This document shows positions 43,673 to 53,128 of a DNA stretch of 64,000 nucleotides, piece after piece; the first letter of the stretch is position 1, and the number at the start of each line of letters is the position of its first letter. The DNA comes from Lysobacter sp. CFH 32150. Its GTDB lineage: Bacteria > Pseudomonadota > Gammaproteobacteria > Xanthomonadales > Xanthomonadaceae. The stretch is taken from contig NZ_JALDWJ010000004.1 of NCBI RefSeq assembly GCF_022758295.1, positions 186,001-250,000 of the forward strand, read 5' to 3'. Made by a program: the position numbers and the translations under genes. Under the pieces are notes generated by a model, which ran no database searches, was not told where the DNA came from, and was given only the letters and a program-made list of their open reading frames with translations.

Positions 43673-43969
43673 ATGGATTCCGACCTCGATGCCTTGTCGC
43701 GCGACGAGTTGATTGCGGAGTTGATCAAGCTGCGTAACGCCGTCCGCGCCCACCGCGACAGCACGGAACATGAGCTTTGCTGGCATCACCCCGCGCTATG
43801 GAATCTCCTGCCCGAGCAGTCCCTCGTGTCTCCGGTAGTGCCGGAATGGCCGGTGTTCCTGCGGGGTTGCATCCGGTATCGCGAATCGCTCAATGCACAA
43901 CTTCCCGGCGCTCCGCGTTCGCATGAGGAGTTCGGGGAGGGCAGTGCCAACCCACCGAAGCCGGGTTGA
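43673..43969 (+). CDS. Conserved hypothetical protein, 98 aa
   Basis: No assigned function. The first 30 residues form an acidic helix (LDALSRDELIAELIKLRNAVRAHRDS), then a CWHHPALWNLLPE motif and a VPEWPVFLRGCIRYRESLNAQLP segment. It looks like small soluble proteins seen beside the I78 inhibitor gene or alone in Xanthomonadaceae and relatives. The CWHHP cluster could bind a metal. It starts 31 bp after the I78 gene on the same strand and ends convergent to the zinc-ribbon gene. Confidence 0.7.
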   Translation: MDSDLDALSRDELIAELIKLRNAVRAHRDSTEHELCWHHPALWNLLPEQSLVSPVVPEWPVFLRGCIRYRESLNAQLPGAPRSHEEFGEGSANPPKPG

Positions 43970-43995
43970 AAACCGTCCGAGGGTGCAGGCAGCGT

Positions 43996-44229
43996 TCAAA
44001 TCCGATCGTCGATCCCGACCACGCCTGACTGCTTGGCGCAGTGTGCGCAGCAGTAGAAGACGCCTGCGTGCTCGGCGCCGTGGCCGATGATGCGGCAGTC
44101 ACAGTGGGCGCAGGTCGGGGCGAGGGCATGGATGGCGCATTCGAACGAATCGAAGGTGCCGTTGCCCATCGGGCCGTTGATGGAGAAGGCCTTGTCGTAG
44201 TCGTTGCCGCAGACGTCGCATCTGGCCAT
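43996..44229 (-). CDS. Small Cys-rich zinc-ribbon-like protein
   Basis: A 77-residue protein with nine Cys (C4, C7, C31, C40, C43, C45, C60, C61, C64) and five His. The pattern CDVCGND, TFDSFECAIHALAPTCAHCDCRIIGHG and FYCCAHCA points to two zinc knuckles. Similar proteins are common in bacteria as hypothetical or metal-binding proteins; function is unknown, with roles in metal storage or transcription contact both possible. The start is supported by the immediate first knuckle. Monocistronic by context. Confidence 0.8.
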   Translation of the reverse strand: MARCDVCGNDYDKAFSINGPMGNGTFDSFECAIHALAPTCAHCDCRIIGHGAEHAGVFYCCAHCAKQSGVVGIDDRI

Positions 44230-44304
44230 GTCGCACCTCGATCACAGGCGGGGCCGTGATCGTGGCGCGGGTCGTGCGCAGGCGCGGTGAAGACGTCGTT
44301 GCGG

Positions 44305-46674
44305 CTATTTCAGGGTGCGCTCGAACAGCTCGTAGATGCGGCGGTATTCGTCGTACCAGCTCTCGGGGTGGGTGAAGCCATGGCGTTCCAGCGGGTAGCT
44401 GGCCAGCTCCCACTTGTCCTTGCGCAGTTCGATCAACCGCTGCGCCAGCATCACCGAGTCCTTGTAGAACACGTTGTCGTCGATCATGCCGTGCGCGATC
44501 AGCAGCGAGTCCTGCAGGCCGGCGGCATATTCCAGCGGCGATGAAGTCTTGTATGCCTCGGGATCGAGTTCGGGCGTGTTGAGGATGTTGGACGTGTATT
44601 CGTGCTCGTACTGCGACCAGTCGGTGACCGGACGCAGCCCGGCGCCGGCCTTGAACACGCCGGGTTGCTTGAACAGCGCCATGAACGCCATGAAGCCACC
44701 GTAGCTGCCTCCGTAGATGCCGACGTGGTCGCGGTCACCCTGTTTGTTCGCGACCAGCCAGTCGAGGCCGTCGAGATAATCCTCGAGTTCGGGCGTGCCC
44801 ATCTGCCGGTAGATCGCGGTGCGCCAGTCGCGGCCGTAGCCTTCGCTGGCGCGATAGTCGAGGTCGAGCACGATGTAGCCCTGCTGCACCAGCAGGTTGT
44901 GGAACATCTGCTCGCGGAAATAGTTCGGGTATTTGTCGCTGACGTTCTGCAGGTAACCGGCGCCGTGCACGAACAGCACGATCGGATAGGTTTTGCCGCT
45001 CTCCATCTGTTTCGGCGCATAGAACTTGCCGTGGATGACGCCAGCACCATGCTTCGACGGCACCTGCACGTATTCGGGTTCGATCCATTCGCGCGCCTTG
45101 AACGCAGGCTTGCGCGTGTCGGTGAGCTGCACCAGGCCATCGCCGTTGGCGTTGACCACGGCGAGTTGCGGCGGGGTGTAGCTGTCGGAATGGCGCACCA
45201 GCAATTTCGAGCCATCCGGCGACGGCACGAAATCCTCGACGCCATCGAGTGCGGTGACTTCGCGCACGGCGCCGCCGCCGACATCGACGTTGCAGACTTC
45301 GTAATCGCCCGGTTGCTGCTGGTTGCAGAGGAAATAGAAGCTGCGGCCATCGGCGGACAGTGTCGGCGCAGACACCTCCCATTGGCCGCTGGTGAGCGCG
45401 CGGGTGTTAGTGCCTTCGACCAGGTACAGGTGCGAATAGCCGCTCTGTTCCGACAGCAGCCACAACGTCGCGTTGTCGCGCAGCCAACCGAATTCGTTGA
45501 AGCTCCAGTTGATCCAGGCCGCGTCGTGCAGGCGGTGGCGCGGTTGCAGGGTGGCGCCGGCGAGATCGATCGTCGCGATCCAGCGATCCTTGTTGTCGAT
45601 CGCGCGGACCAGGACCGCGACGTTGCGGCTGTCGGCGCTCCAGCTCACGCCGGCAGCGGCGTTGCTGCTGTCGCTGCCGATGCGCACGTCGCGGTTGCCT
45701 TTCAATGGGTCCTTCTTCGCAGTTTTCCGCAACGTGGCAAGCGGGTCGTCTTTGATGCCGGGCAGTACACCGAAGTCGAGTTGCTTCGCGCTCGCGTTCG
45801 CCACGTCGACCAGCCACAGCTTGTGCGGCGGCAGCGGATTGCGGCCGACGCGGGTGCGGACTTCCTCGAATTCCTCATAACCGGAGTCGGTCACGTATTT
45901 CGGCATCTTGCCTTTCTGGCCGGTGTCCGCGCCCTTGGCGGTGGTGACGACGAGCAGCCAGCGGCCGTCGGGCGAAAGCGCGCTGTCGGCGATCTCGACC
46001 TCGTTGCCGAGGTACACCGGGGCCGGCGCGCGGGTCGGATCGGTCTTTCGCCAGGCCTCGCTCTGTTCGCGCAAGGCGTCACGGCGCGCCTTGTCCTGCT
46101 GCAGCGTTTCGATCAGGCGCAGTTGGCGCTCGCGCAGATCATCGGCTTCCGGTGGTGCGGTCGGCGACTTCTCCGCCTTGACGTTTGCCGCCTGCACGAT
46201 GCCGTCGCGTGGGGTCCAGCGATACCAGTCGGTGCCGACGCGCCACACCAGCGCACCGTTGCTGCTCCATTGCGGTCGCGTGTCGTCGTCGTCGTTGCGC
46301 GTGAGTTGCGTCAACGCGCCGTTGCGCAGATCGCGCACGAACACGTCGCCGTTGCGGACGAAAGCCATGCGTGCACGCTGCGCATCGAACACGGGTGCAG
46401 CCGCGTCGATCTCCGCGCGCGCAGCGCCATCGAGACGGGTCGCGCTGCCACCCGCGCGCGACTGCGCGTAGGTGTCGCGTATGGTCGCGCCCTCGCGCTT
46501 GAGCGTGTAGTACGCGCGCGTGCCATCCCATGCCCACCACGCCTGTTCCACCGGTGGCCCGATCCAGTCGGGGTCGGCCATGATCTGTTCGAGGGTGAGT
46601 CGCTCGCCCGTCTGTGCGAGGGCCGTGGTGGCGAACAGGAAAAGCGACAAAGGCACGCAGCGGCGCATCGGCAT
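44305..46674 (-). CDS. Secreted S9-family prolyl oligopeptidase (DPP4-like)
   Basis: A 789-residue serine peptidase with a signal peptide (PLSLFLFATTALAQ). Residues about 60-560 form the DPP4-type beta-propeller (GALVWRVGTDWYRW, YFLCNQQQPGDYEV); the C-terminal hydrolase domain has Ser657 in GIYGGSYGGFMA, Asp732 in GMIDDNV and His765 in ERHGFTHPE. It probably removes dipeptides from N-termini of peptides in the periplasm. This is the second S9 enzyme in the window, and is not closely similar to the one at 10294. It is divergent from cydAB, with a 160-bp shared upstream region. Confidence 0.92.
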   Translation of the reverse strand: MPMRRCVPLSLFLFATTALAQTGERLTLEQIMADPDWIGPPVEQAWWAWDGTRAYYTLKREGATIRDTYAQSRAGGSATRLDGAARAEIDAAAPVFDAQRARMAFVRNGDVFVRDLRNGALTQLTRNDDDDTRPQWSSNGALVWRVGTDWYRWTPRDGIVQAANVKAEKSPTAPPEADDLRERQLRLIETLQQDKARRDALREQSEAWRKTDPTRAPAPVYLGNEVEIADSALSPDGRWLLVVTTAKGADTGQKGKMPKYVTDSGYEEFEEVRTRVGRNPLPPHKLWLVDVANASAKQLDFGVLPGIKDDPLATLRKTAKKDPLKGNRDVRIGSDSSNAAAGVSWSADSRNVAVLVRAIDNKDRWIATIDLAGATLQPRHRLHDAAWINWSFNEFGWLRDNATLWLLSEQSGYSHLYLVEGTNTRALTSGQWEVSAPTLSADGRSFYFLCNQQQPGDYEVCNVDVGGGAVREVTALDGVEDFVPSPDGSKLLVRHSDSYTPPQLAVVNANGDGLVQLTDTRKPAFKAREWIEPEYVQVPSKHGAGVIHGKFYAPKQMESGKTYPIVLFVHGAGYLQNVSDKYPNYFREQMFHNLLVQQGYIVLDLDYRASEGYGRDWRTAIYRQMGTPELEDYLDGLDWLVANKQGDRDHVGIYGGSYGGFMAFMALFKQPGVFKAGAGLRPVTDWSQYEHEYTSNILNTPELDPEAYKTSSPLEYAAGLQDSLLIAHGMIDDNVFYKDSVMLAQRLIELRKDKWELASYPLERHGFTHPESWYDEYRRIYELFERTLK

Positions 46675-46834
46675 GGGTCGGAACTCGAGGAAATCGTTGT
46701 TTTAAGCCGGCCGCAGCGTAGCAGTCCGGTTGTCCGCAACGACCGGCCATCGGTCATGGTGGCTGGCACCGTCGCATGATGCGGCGCACAATATGCGGCG
46801 CGGCGCTCCCCCGCGCGCTGCGGAGGCGCCTTGC

Positions 46835-48238
46835 GTGGATGCACTGCTGCTGTCGCGGATCCAATTCGGCTTCGTCATTTCCTGCCACATTCTGTTCCCC
46901 GCGTTCACGATCGGCCTGGCCAGTTGGCTGGCCTTCCTCGAATTCCGCTGGCTGCGCACGCGCGATGAACTCTGGCGCGACCTGTACTTCTTCTGGCTGA
47001 AGATCTTCGCCGTGTCCTTCGGCATGGGCGTGGTCTCCGGCATCGTCATGAGTTTCCAGTTCGGCACCAACTGGGCGGTGCTGAGCGAGAAGGCCGGCAA
47101 CATCCTCGGGCCATTGCTCAGTTATGAAGTGCTGACGGCGTTCTTCCTCGAGGCCACCTTCCTCGGCGTGATGCTGTTCGGCTTCAAGCGTGTGTCGGAC
47201 AAGTTGCATTTCTTCGCCACGTGCATGGTCGCGCTGGGCACGTTGATCTCGACGTTCTGGATCATCTCGGCCAACAGCTGGATGCAGACGCCGCAGGGCT
47301 ACACGCTCACCGCGGAAGGCGTGTTCGAGCCAGCGAGCTGGTGGGCGATCGTGTTCAACCCCTCGTTCCCATACCGGCTCGCGCACATGGTGCTGGCCGC
47401 GTTCATCACCACGTGCTTCGTCATCGGCGGCGTCAGCGCCTGGTACCTGCGTCGCGGCGTGCATGTCGAAGCCGGCAAACGCATGTTGAAACTGGCGGTG
47501 GCGTTCGCGGCGATCGCGGTGCCGGCGCAGGTTTTCGTCGGCGATCAACATGGGTTGAATGCGCTCGAACATCAGCCGATCAAGGTGGCTGCGATGGAGG
47601 CCCACTGGCGCAGCGAGCCCGCGGGTGAGGGCGTGCCGCTGGTGTTGTTTGCGGTGCCGAACGAGAAGGAAGAACGCAACGATTACGAAATCGCGATTCC
47701 CAAGATCGGTAGCCTGATCCTCACGCACACGCTCGATGGCGAGATCCAGCCGTTGACGGCGGTGCCGGCGAGCGAGCGGCCGCCGGTGAAGCCGGTGTTC
47801 TACGCATTCCGGGTGATGGTCGGCCTCGGCTTGGCGATGTTGCTGCTGACGCTGGCTTCATTGTGGGCATGGCGACGCCAGCATCTGTTCGAGTCGAAGT
47901 GGCTGCTGCGCAGCTGGATCGCGATGTTGCCCACGGGGTTCATCTGCATTCTTGCCGGCTGGTACGTGGTCGAGATCGGGCGCCAGCCCTACGTGGTCTA
48001 TGGCCTGCTGCGCACCGCCGATGCGGTGACGCCGACCATCGATGCCGGCAGCGTGCTGGCGTCGTTGCTGGTGTTCGCCGGCGTCTATGTCACCGTGTTC
48101 GGCGCGGGCATCTGGTACCTGTTCAAGCAGGTGCGCAAAGGCCCACAGCCGCATGAGCCGGCACCTGAGCGCGAACACGGCGAAAAAACACCGGCGCGGC
48201 CGTTGTCGGTTGGCGACGATGCAAGGGAGATGCCGTGA
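46835..48238 (+). CDS. cydA: Cytochrome bd-type quinol oxidase subunit I (CIO type)
   Basis: Haem-bearing subunit of the quinol oxidase that reduces oxygen to water. The 467-residue protein begins VDALLLSRIQFGFVISCHILFPAFTIG; the His in SCHILFP is a haem ligand, as are His in the PYRLAHM helix and Met in the GRQP region. The quinol loop is short, and the motif GRQPYVVYGLLRTADAVTP is that of the cyanide-insensitive (CIO) subgroup rather than the E. coli CydA form. Start is a GTG at 46835 with GGAGG 8 bases upstream; the frame from 46730 has no support. The stop overlaps cydB by one base. No FNR/Anr box was seen upstream. Confidence 0.93.
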   Translation: MDALLLSRIQFGFVISCHILFPAFTIGLASWLAFLEFRWLRTRDELWRDLYFFWLKIFAVSFGMGVVSGIVMSFQFGTNWAVLSEKAGNILGPLLSYEVLTAFFLEATFLGVMLFGFKRVSDKLHFFATCMVALGTLISTFWIISANSWMQTPQGYTLTAEGVFEPASWWAIVFNPSFPYRLAHMVLAAFITTCFVIGGVSAWYLRRGVHVEAGKRMLKLAVAFAAIAVPAQVFVGDQHGLNALEHQPIKVAAMEAHWRSEPAGEGVPLVLFAVPNEKEERNDYEIAIPKIGSLILTHTLDGEIQPLTAVPASERPPVKPVFYAFRVMVGLGLAMLLLTLASLWAWRRQHLFESKWLLRSWIAMLPTGFICILAGWYVVEIGRQPYVVYGLLRTADAVTPTIDAGSVLASLLVFAGVYVTVFGAGIWYLFKQVRKGPQPHEPAPEREHGEKTPARPLSVGDDAREMP

Positions 48239-49245
48239 TGGAGTACTGGCTGCCCATCCTGTGGTTCGGCGTCATCGGCTTCGGCGTGCTGATGTATGTG
48301 TTGCTCGACGGCTTCGTGCTCGGCCTCGGTATCCTCGCGCCGTTCGCGGAGGACGAGCACCAACTCGACCACATGATGAACACCGCCGCCCCGATCTGGG
48401 ACGGCAACGAAACCTGGCTCGTACTCGGCGGCGCCGGCCTGCTCGCGGCGTTTCCGAAAGCGTACGCATTGATCCTGTCGGCGTTGTACCTGCCGGTGCT
48501 GTTGATGCTGATCGCGCTGGTGTTCCGCGGCGTCGCGTTCGAGTTCCGCTTCAAGGCACAGCGCGCCAAGCTGTTCTGGGGCGCGGCGTTCGCGCTCGGT
48601 TCGATGTTCGCCGCCTTCGCGCAGGGCGTGATCCTCGGCGCGCTGGTCGAAGGCATGCCGCTGCAGGCCGGGAAGTATGTTGGCGGTGCATTCGGCTGGT
48701 TCAGTCCGTTCTCGATGCTGACCGGTGTCGCGGTGGTGTTCGGTTACGCCTTGCTCGGTTCGACCTGGCTGATCCTGAAAACCGAAGGGCGCATGCAATT
48801 GATCGCACGCACCCTGACGCGGCCGCTGGTGCTGGTCGTCGTCGCGTTCATGGGCCTGGTGAGCGCGTGGCTGCCGTTCCTCGACTCACGGATCATGGCG
48901 CGCTGGTTCGAAGGCGGGAATTTCTGGTGGTTGTCGCCGGTGCCGTTGCTGGCGCTGTTGAATGCATTCCTGTTGTGGCGCGCGGCGATGCGCGAAGGCC
49001 GCGACGCGGCGCCGTTCGTATCGGCGCTGTGCTTCTTCGGGCTCGGTTTCGCCGGGCTGGTGCTCGGCATCTGGCCCTACCTGGTGCCGCCGGCGATGAC
49101 GATCTGGGATGCGGCGTCGCCGCCGTCGTCACAGGGCTTCGTGCTGGTCGGATTGATCGTGTTGTTGCCGGCGATCCTCGGTTACACGTACTGGTCGTAC
49201 TCGGTGTTCAAGGGCAAGGTCGCCGCCGACGCCGGGTATCACTAG
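48238..49245 (+). CDS. cydB: Cytochrome bd-type quinol oxidase subunit II
   Basis: Partner of CydA, 335 residues with about eight membrane helices. Family marks are EYWLPILWFGVIGFGVLMYVLLDGFVLGLGIL, the AAPIWDGNETWLVLGGAGLLAAFPKAY segment and FEFRFKA. The ATG at 48238 shares its A with the cydA TGA, so translation is coupled; GGGAG lies upstream. No small cydX/cbdX gene follows within the next 115 bp, consistent with CIO-type operons. The next gene, ycgL, starts 115 bp downstream. Confidence 0.94.
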   Translation: MEYWLPILWFGVIGFGVLMYVLLDGFVLGLGILAPFAEDEHQLDHMMNTAAPIWDGNETWLVLGGAGLLAAFPKAYALILSALYLPVLLMLIALVFRGVAFEFRFKAQRAKLFWGAAFALGSMFAAFAQGVILGALVEGMPLQAGKYVGGAFGWFSPFSMLTGVAVVFGYALLGSTWLILKTEGRMQLIARTLTRPLVLVVVAFMGLVSAWLPFLDSRIMARWFEGGNFWWLSPVPLLALLNAFLLWRAAMREGRDAAPFVSALCFFGLGFAGLVLGIWPYLVPPAMTIWDAASPPSSQGFVLVGLIVLLPAILGYTYWSYSVFKGKVAADAGYH

Positions 49246-49360
49246 CCCGGAACAGAATCCCGCTCTACTGACTGCCGCGTTCAGCTGCGGCGAAACTGCG
49301 GGTTCCGTCACAGCGGTGTTTCCGACACAATCCCCGGTATTCCAAGCAAATGCCGGGGCG

Positions 49361-49630
49361 ATGCAAGCCTACGTCTACAAGAGCCTGAAAAAGGCCGACA
49401 CCTACCTGTATCTCGCCGCGCGTGACGATTTCGCGCGCCTGCCGGAACCATTGCGCACGCAGCTGGGCGGTTTGCAGTTCGTGCTGGAGCTGGTGCTGAC
49501 TCCCGACCGCAAGCTGGCACGCGAAGATGTGAGCGTGGTGCGCGAGAACCTGTCCGCGCGCGGCTTCCACCTGCAATTCCCGCCGACCGTCGTCGATCCG
49601 ATGACCGAGGATTGGGGCACCGATGGCTGA
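49361..49630 (+). CDS. YcgL-domain protein
   Basis: An 89-residue soluble protein of the YcgL family: MQAYVYKSLKKADTYLYLAARDDFARLPEPL, then VLELVLTPDRKLAREDVSVVRENLSARGFHLQFPP, which is the full domain. YcgL has a known fold but no agreed function. It ends in an 8-bp overlap with the ankyrin protein gene, so the two are co-translated. The ATG at 49361 is chosen because homology starts at once; earlier codons (49316) are in a GC-poor spacer. Confidence 0.92.
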   Translation: MQAYVYKSLKKADTYLYLAARDDFARLPEPLRTQLGGLQFVLELVLTPDRKLAREDVSVVRENLSARGFHLQFPPTVVDPMTEDWGTDG

Positions 49631-52600
49631 AGTTAAGTCCATGCTCCTGATCAAGCGCGGCTTGCCGAAATTCGCGATCGCCGCCGCGGTGGGCGTGGTA
49701 CTGGCGGCGTTGGGTGGCTTTGGCGGCGTCATCGCGGCGCTGGCCGGGACCTTGGCGCAACCGGCGTTCGCGCTGGCGTGGTCGTGGCGACGCGGAACGC
49801 GCGCGGCTGGCGATTGGCGTCGTGACGCCCTGGCGCTGGCGACGTTGTGGGGGGCTGGATTGGCGGTGGTTGCCGTTGGCGTGGCCTGGCCGCTGGCGAC
49901 GCTGCGCGAGAGCGGCAGCCTGGGCGCGGCGATCGGCCTAAGCCTGGTCGCGGGCCTGTTGCTGCTCGGGCTGTGGCGCACCTGGCCGTTGTGGCATGGG
50001 CTGGAGCGAGACGGCGGCCCGTGGCGCACGCACGTGCGCAGCCTGGGCGAAGTCGAAGTCGGCGTCTGGCGAGGACTCGGCGTTGCCGCGCTGGTTGCGG
50101 CAGTCCTCACGCTGGTCCTGCTGCCGGCCTGGCCCGACCTGCTGATCCCGACCGCGCAATGGTTGCTCGCTGGCGCACTTGCGCTGCTGTCGCCGCTCGC
50201 GCATTGGCTGCTGCAACGCACGCCGGCGGCGACACCGTTGCCGCAGGTCGAGCTGCCGTTCGATGACGAGGACGAAGCCTTCGACGAGCACGGTCTCGAC
50301 GCGACCACGCCGACGACTGCCGTCGAGCTCAACATCGCGCTGTACGCCGCCGCGCGCAGCGGCCGCGTCGATCGCGCGCTGGCCTTGCTCGAAGCCGGCG
50401 CCGATGCGCATGCGTTGCCGCCGCATGAAGACCGCGACCAGCGCACGCTGCCGATGCTGGCGGCGGTGTTGCCCGACCTGCGCCTGTTGCGCGGGCTGAT
50501 CGGGCATGGCGCCGATCTGAACGCCGCGCATGCCGGCATGGCGCCGCTGCTCGCCGCGACGCGCGACAGCTGGCACGGCCGCCCCGAAGCGGTGATGACC
50601 CTGCTCGCCAACGGCGCCGATCCGCGCGTTGCCGATGCCGATGGCAACACCCCGCTGCACCACGCCGCGCGCAGTTCCGATCCCGGCGTCGCCGCATTGC
50701 TGCGCGATGCCGCGGCCGAACTCGATGCCCGCAACCACGATGGCGTGACCCCGCTCGGCATCGCCTGCGCCTCCGGCAACTGGCGGTTGGCGCGCTTCCT
50801 GCTTGAACGCGGTGCGAAAACCGAACCCGCCAACGCGACGCCCGCGCTGCTCGCTGCCGCCGCGCCCGAGGAAGACGATGCCGCCGGTGTCGCCTTGCTG
50901 CTCAAGCACAAGGCCAAAGTCGACGCGCGCGATCGCCATGGTCGCAGCGCCCTGCACGAAGCCGCGCGCGCCGGTCATGCCGAAATCGTTGCCACCCTGC
51001 TCGCTGCCAATGCCGACGTGCAGGCGCGCGATGATCGCGGTCGCACGCCATGGCTGGATGCGGCCCGCGGTGGTCACCTGGCGGTGATCGAGCGCCTGTT
51101 GCCGCTGCGGCCGGAGTTGCACACCGACGACCACGAAGGTCGCGATGCGTTGCAACTCGCCAGCGCTGGCGATCCGCCGAACCTGCCACTGGTGCAGCGC
51201 CTGCTCGAACTCGGCCTGGATCCGAATCGCCGCGGCAATGACGGCAAACGCGCAGTCGACCTGGCTGCCGAATCCGGGCGCTGGAGTGTGGTCGCAGCCC
51301 TCGATCCGGACTATCCATTGCCCGCCACGGTGACGGATGCCGGACCTGCCGCACCACCTCCCGACCGCGCGCCCGCGACGTTGCTGCGCGAAGGCCTGCT
51401 CGCGGGTCGTTACGCCGACCTCGATGCATTGGTGCAACTGCTGGCGCCGCGCGAACTGGGCGCGTTGTTGCTGGACACCGACATCGCCGCGCAACCGGCA
51501 CGCATCGACTGGCTGCTCGCGCATGGTGCCGATCCCGAGGTGCGCATCGACGGCGGCGACAACGCGATGTTTGCGGCGATCTCGCAGGGTCCTGCCGCGC
51601 TGCCCACATTGCAGACGCTGCTGCACCGAGGCGTGGCGCCCGCGGGCAGTGGCGGCGTCGCGCGTTTCCTCTCTGCCTGCGTCGTCACCGATCATGCTGG
51701 CCGCGGCCTGGAAGCCTGCGCACTCGACCTGCTCGAACGCGGCGCGGATCCGTTCGCGCCTTCGCTGGCCGGTGACCCACCGTTGGCGCTGGCGGTGCGG
51801 CTGGGCTGGTCGCGTCTGCTCGAACGACTGGTAGCGCATGGCGTCGATCTCGATGCGCGCGACAGCCACGGCATGACCGCGCTACATCTTGCCGCGGCGC
51901 TGGGCCGCGAAGCGTCGCTGAAGGCGTTGATCGCACACGGCGCCAATCCCGAGATGCGCGCCGCCGATGGCCAGACGCCACTCGGCGTGGCGCTGTCCGC
52001 CGGTCGCCGCGACCTTGCCGACTGGCTCGACTGGCGCGGCTGGCCATTGCCCAAGCGTGCGCTGCAGGCCTCCGACCTGCCTGCCGCTGCGATCGTCGGC
52101 GAAGTGGATGCCGTGCGGCGCCTGCTCGATCTCGGCCTGCCGGTCGATGCGCTCGACACGCAAGGGTGCACGGCGCTGTTGCGCGCTGCCGGTGGCGGTC
52201 ATCGCGCCGTCGTCGATCTGTTGCTGGCGCGTGGCGCCGATCCGAAAATCGCCGCGCGCTCCGGCGCGACGCCGCTGTCGGCCGCGGTCAGCATGCGTCA
52301 GGGCGAGATCGTCGAGCGGTTGCTCGACGCCGGCGCGCCGCTGGAGCAGCGCCTGCCTGGCGAAGTCACGGTGTTGATGCTCGCCGCCGCCCTCGGTTTG
52401 CCGGATCTGGTCGCGCGCCTGCTCACCGCTGGCGCCGACGTGCACGCCGGCGATGCGCAAGGCCTCGCGCCGCTGCATTGCGCCGCACTGTTCGGTTTCA
52501 CCGCGCGTGAACGTCCGCGTCTGGTCGCGTTGCTCGACACCCTGGTGTTGGCCGGCGCCGAGCCCGATCAGGCGGCCGCCGGTGGCGTCACGCCCTTGCT

Positions 52601-52931
52601 GCTGCTGCTCGGCGCGCGCGCCGAACCTGGCACTGCCTGCGACGAGGAAGTCGTCCTGGCCGGTCTCGACCGTCTGCTCGACGAAGACGTCGCGCTCGAC
52701 GCCAAGGATCCGCGTGGCTTCGGTCCGCTGCACCTGGCCGCGCTGCACGGCCTGCTGAAAGTGGTGCAACGCCTGCTGCGTGCCGGGGCCGATCCCGACC
52801 TGCGCGACACGCTCAATCGCAGTGCCAAGGAAATTGCGGTGATGCGGGGCTTCGTCGACGTCGCCGCCGAATTTGTTCCGGCTACGCCTGGCGGTGTGTC
52901 GATGGCGCGTTTTTTGCGCGAGCCGCGCTGA
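49623..52931 (+). CDS. Large ankyrin-repeat inner-membrane protein
   Basis: A 1102-residue protein. Residues about 15-190 hold five or six hydrophobic segments (AIAAAVGVVLAALGGFGGVIA, LGAAIGLSLVAGLLLLGLW, WLLAGALALLSPLAHWLL). An acidic linker (DDEDEAFDEHG) follows, then some 20 ankyrin repeats from about 235 to the end, many with the consensus form G-x-T-PLHxAAxxGHxxIVxxLLxxGADxxARD. One interruption near 550-600 (Pro/Ala-rich) splits the array in two. The repeats are most likely cytoplasmic and bind an unknown partner. It overlaps ycgL by 8 bp. Membrane-anchored ankyrin proteins of this size are seen in Xanthomonas, without known function. Confidence 0.85.
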   Translation: MAEVKSMLLIKRGLPKFAIAAAVGVVLAALGGFGGVIAALAGTLAQPAFALAWSWRRGTRAAGDWRRDALALATLWGAGLAVVAVGVAWPLATLRESGSLGAAIGLSLVAGLLLLGLWRTWPLWHGLERDGGPWRTHVRSLGEVEVGVWRGLGVAALVAAVLTLVLLPAWPDLLIPTAQWLLAGALALLSPLAHWLLQRTPAATPLPQVELPFDDEDEAFDEHGLDATTPTTAVELNIALYAAARSGRVDRALALLEAGADAHALPPHEDRDQRTLPMLAAVLPDLRLLRGLIGHGADLNAAHAGMAPLLAATRDSWHGRPEAVMTLLANGADPRVADADGNTPLHHAARSSDPGVAALLRDAAAELDARNHDGVTPLGIACASGNWRLARFLLERGAKTEPANATPALLAAAAPEEDDAAGVALLLKHKAKVDARDRHGRSALHEAARAGHAEIVATLLAANADVQARDDRGRTPWLDAARGGHLAVIERLLPLRPELHTDDHEGRDALQLASAGDPPNLPLVQRLLELGLDPNRRGNDGKRAVDLAAESGRWSVVAALDPDYPLPATVTDAGPAAPPPDRAPATLLREGLLAGRYADLDALVQLLAPRELGALLLDTDIAAQPARIDWLLAHGADPEVRIDGGDNAMFAAISQGPAALPTLQTLLHRGVAPAGSGGVARFLSACVVTDHAGRGLEACALDLLERGADPFAPSLAGDPPLALAVRLGWSRLLERLVAHGVDLDARDSHGMTALHLAAALGREASLKALIAHGANPEMRAADGQTPLGVALSAGRRDLADWLDWRGWPLPKRALQASDLPAAAIVGEVDAVRRLLDLGLPVDALDTQGCTALLRAAGGGHRAVVDLLLARGADPKIAARSGATPLSAAVSMRQGEIVERLLDAGAPLEQRLPGEVTVLMLAAALGLPDLVARLLTAGADVHAGDAQGLAPLHCAALFGFTARERPRLVALLDTLVLAGAEPDQAAAGGVTPLLLLLGARAEPGTACDEEVVLAGLDRLLDEDVALDAKDPRGFGPLHLAALHGLLKVVQRLLRAGADPDLRDTLNRSAKEIAVMRGFVDVAAEFVPATPGGVSMARFLREPR

Positions 52932-52932
52932 T

Positions 52933-53057
52933 CCTGCCTTTCCTCGTCATCCCTGCGTAGGCGGGGATCCAGTGACGTTGCTCCTGCCTTTGCTCGTCAT
53001 CCCTGCGGCCTTCAACAGCCGAATGGCTGTTCAAGCAGGGATCCAGTGACTTTGCTC
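52933..53057. repeat. Tandem pair of dispersed-type repeats (CGTCATCCCTGCG ... GGGATCCAGTGAC)
   Basis: Copy one is 52933-52982 and copy two 52983-53057. Both begin CCTGCCTTT-C/G-CTCGTCATCCCTGCG and end GGGATCCAGTGAC-TTGCTC. Copy two has a longer middle with its own hairpin (AACAGCC-GAAT-GGCTGTT). The shape, ATCCC(T)GC...GCGGGGAT inside CGTCAT...CAGTGAC, is that of dispersed intergenic repeats known in many beta- and gammaproteobacteria. Confidence 0.7.
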
Positions 53058-53100
53058 TTTGCATTTTGGGCAAAGGCATTCCACTGCTGCGCAGCGGGTC

Positions 53101-53128
53101 ACTTTTCTTTGCTGGCCCAAAGAAAAGT
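53101..53128. repeat. Hairpin of a dispersed intergenic repeat (ACTTTTCTTTG)
   Basis: An 11-bp perfect stem ACTTTTCTTTG / CAAAGAAAAGT with a CTGGCC loop. The surrounding text up to about 53300 (including TTTTCGACTCGGCATCCTGCCTCGGTCGAAAA at 53189-53220, another inverted repeat by eye) looks like a known class of xanthomonad filler repeats. No gene is supported in 52932-53307, a 376-bp stretch; it may end the ankyrin transcript. Confidence 0.6.

Noticed and set aside
52933..53057. CRISPR-like array
   Set aside because: Only two units, unequal length, internal hairpins and no cas genes; a dispersed repeat pair explains it better.
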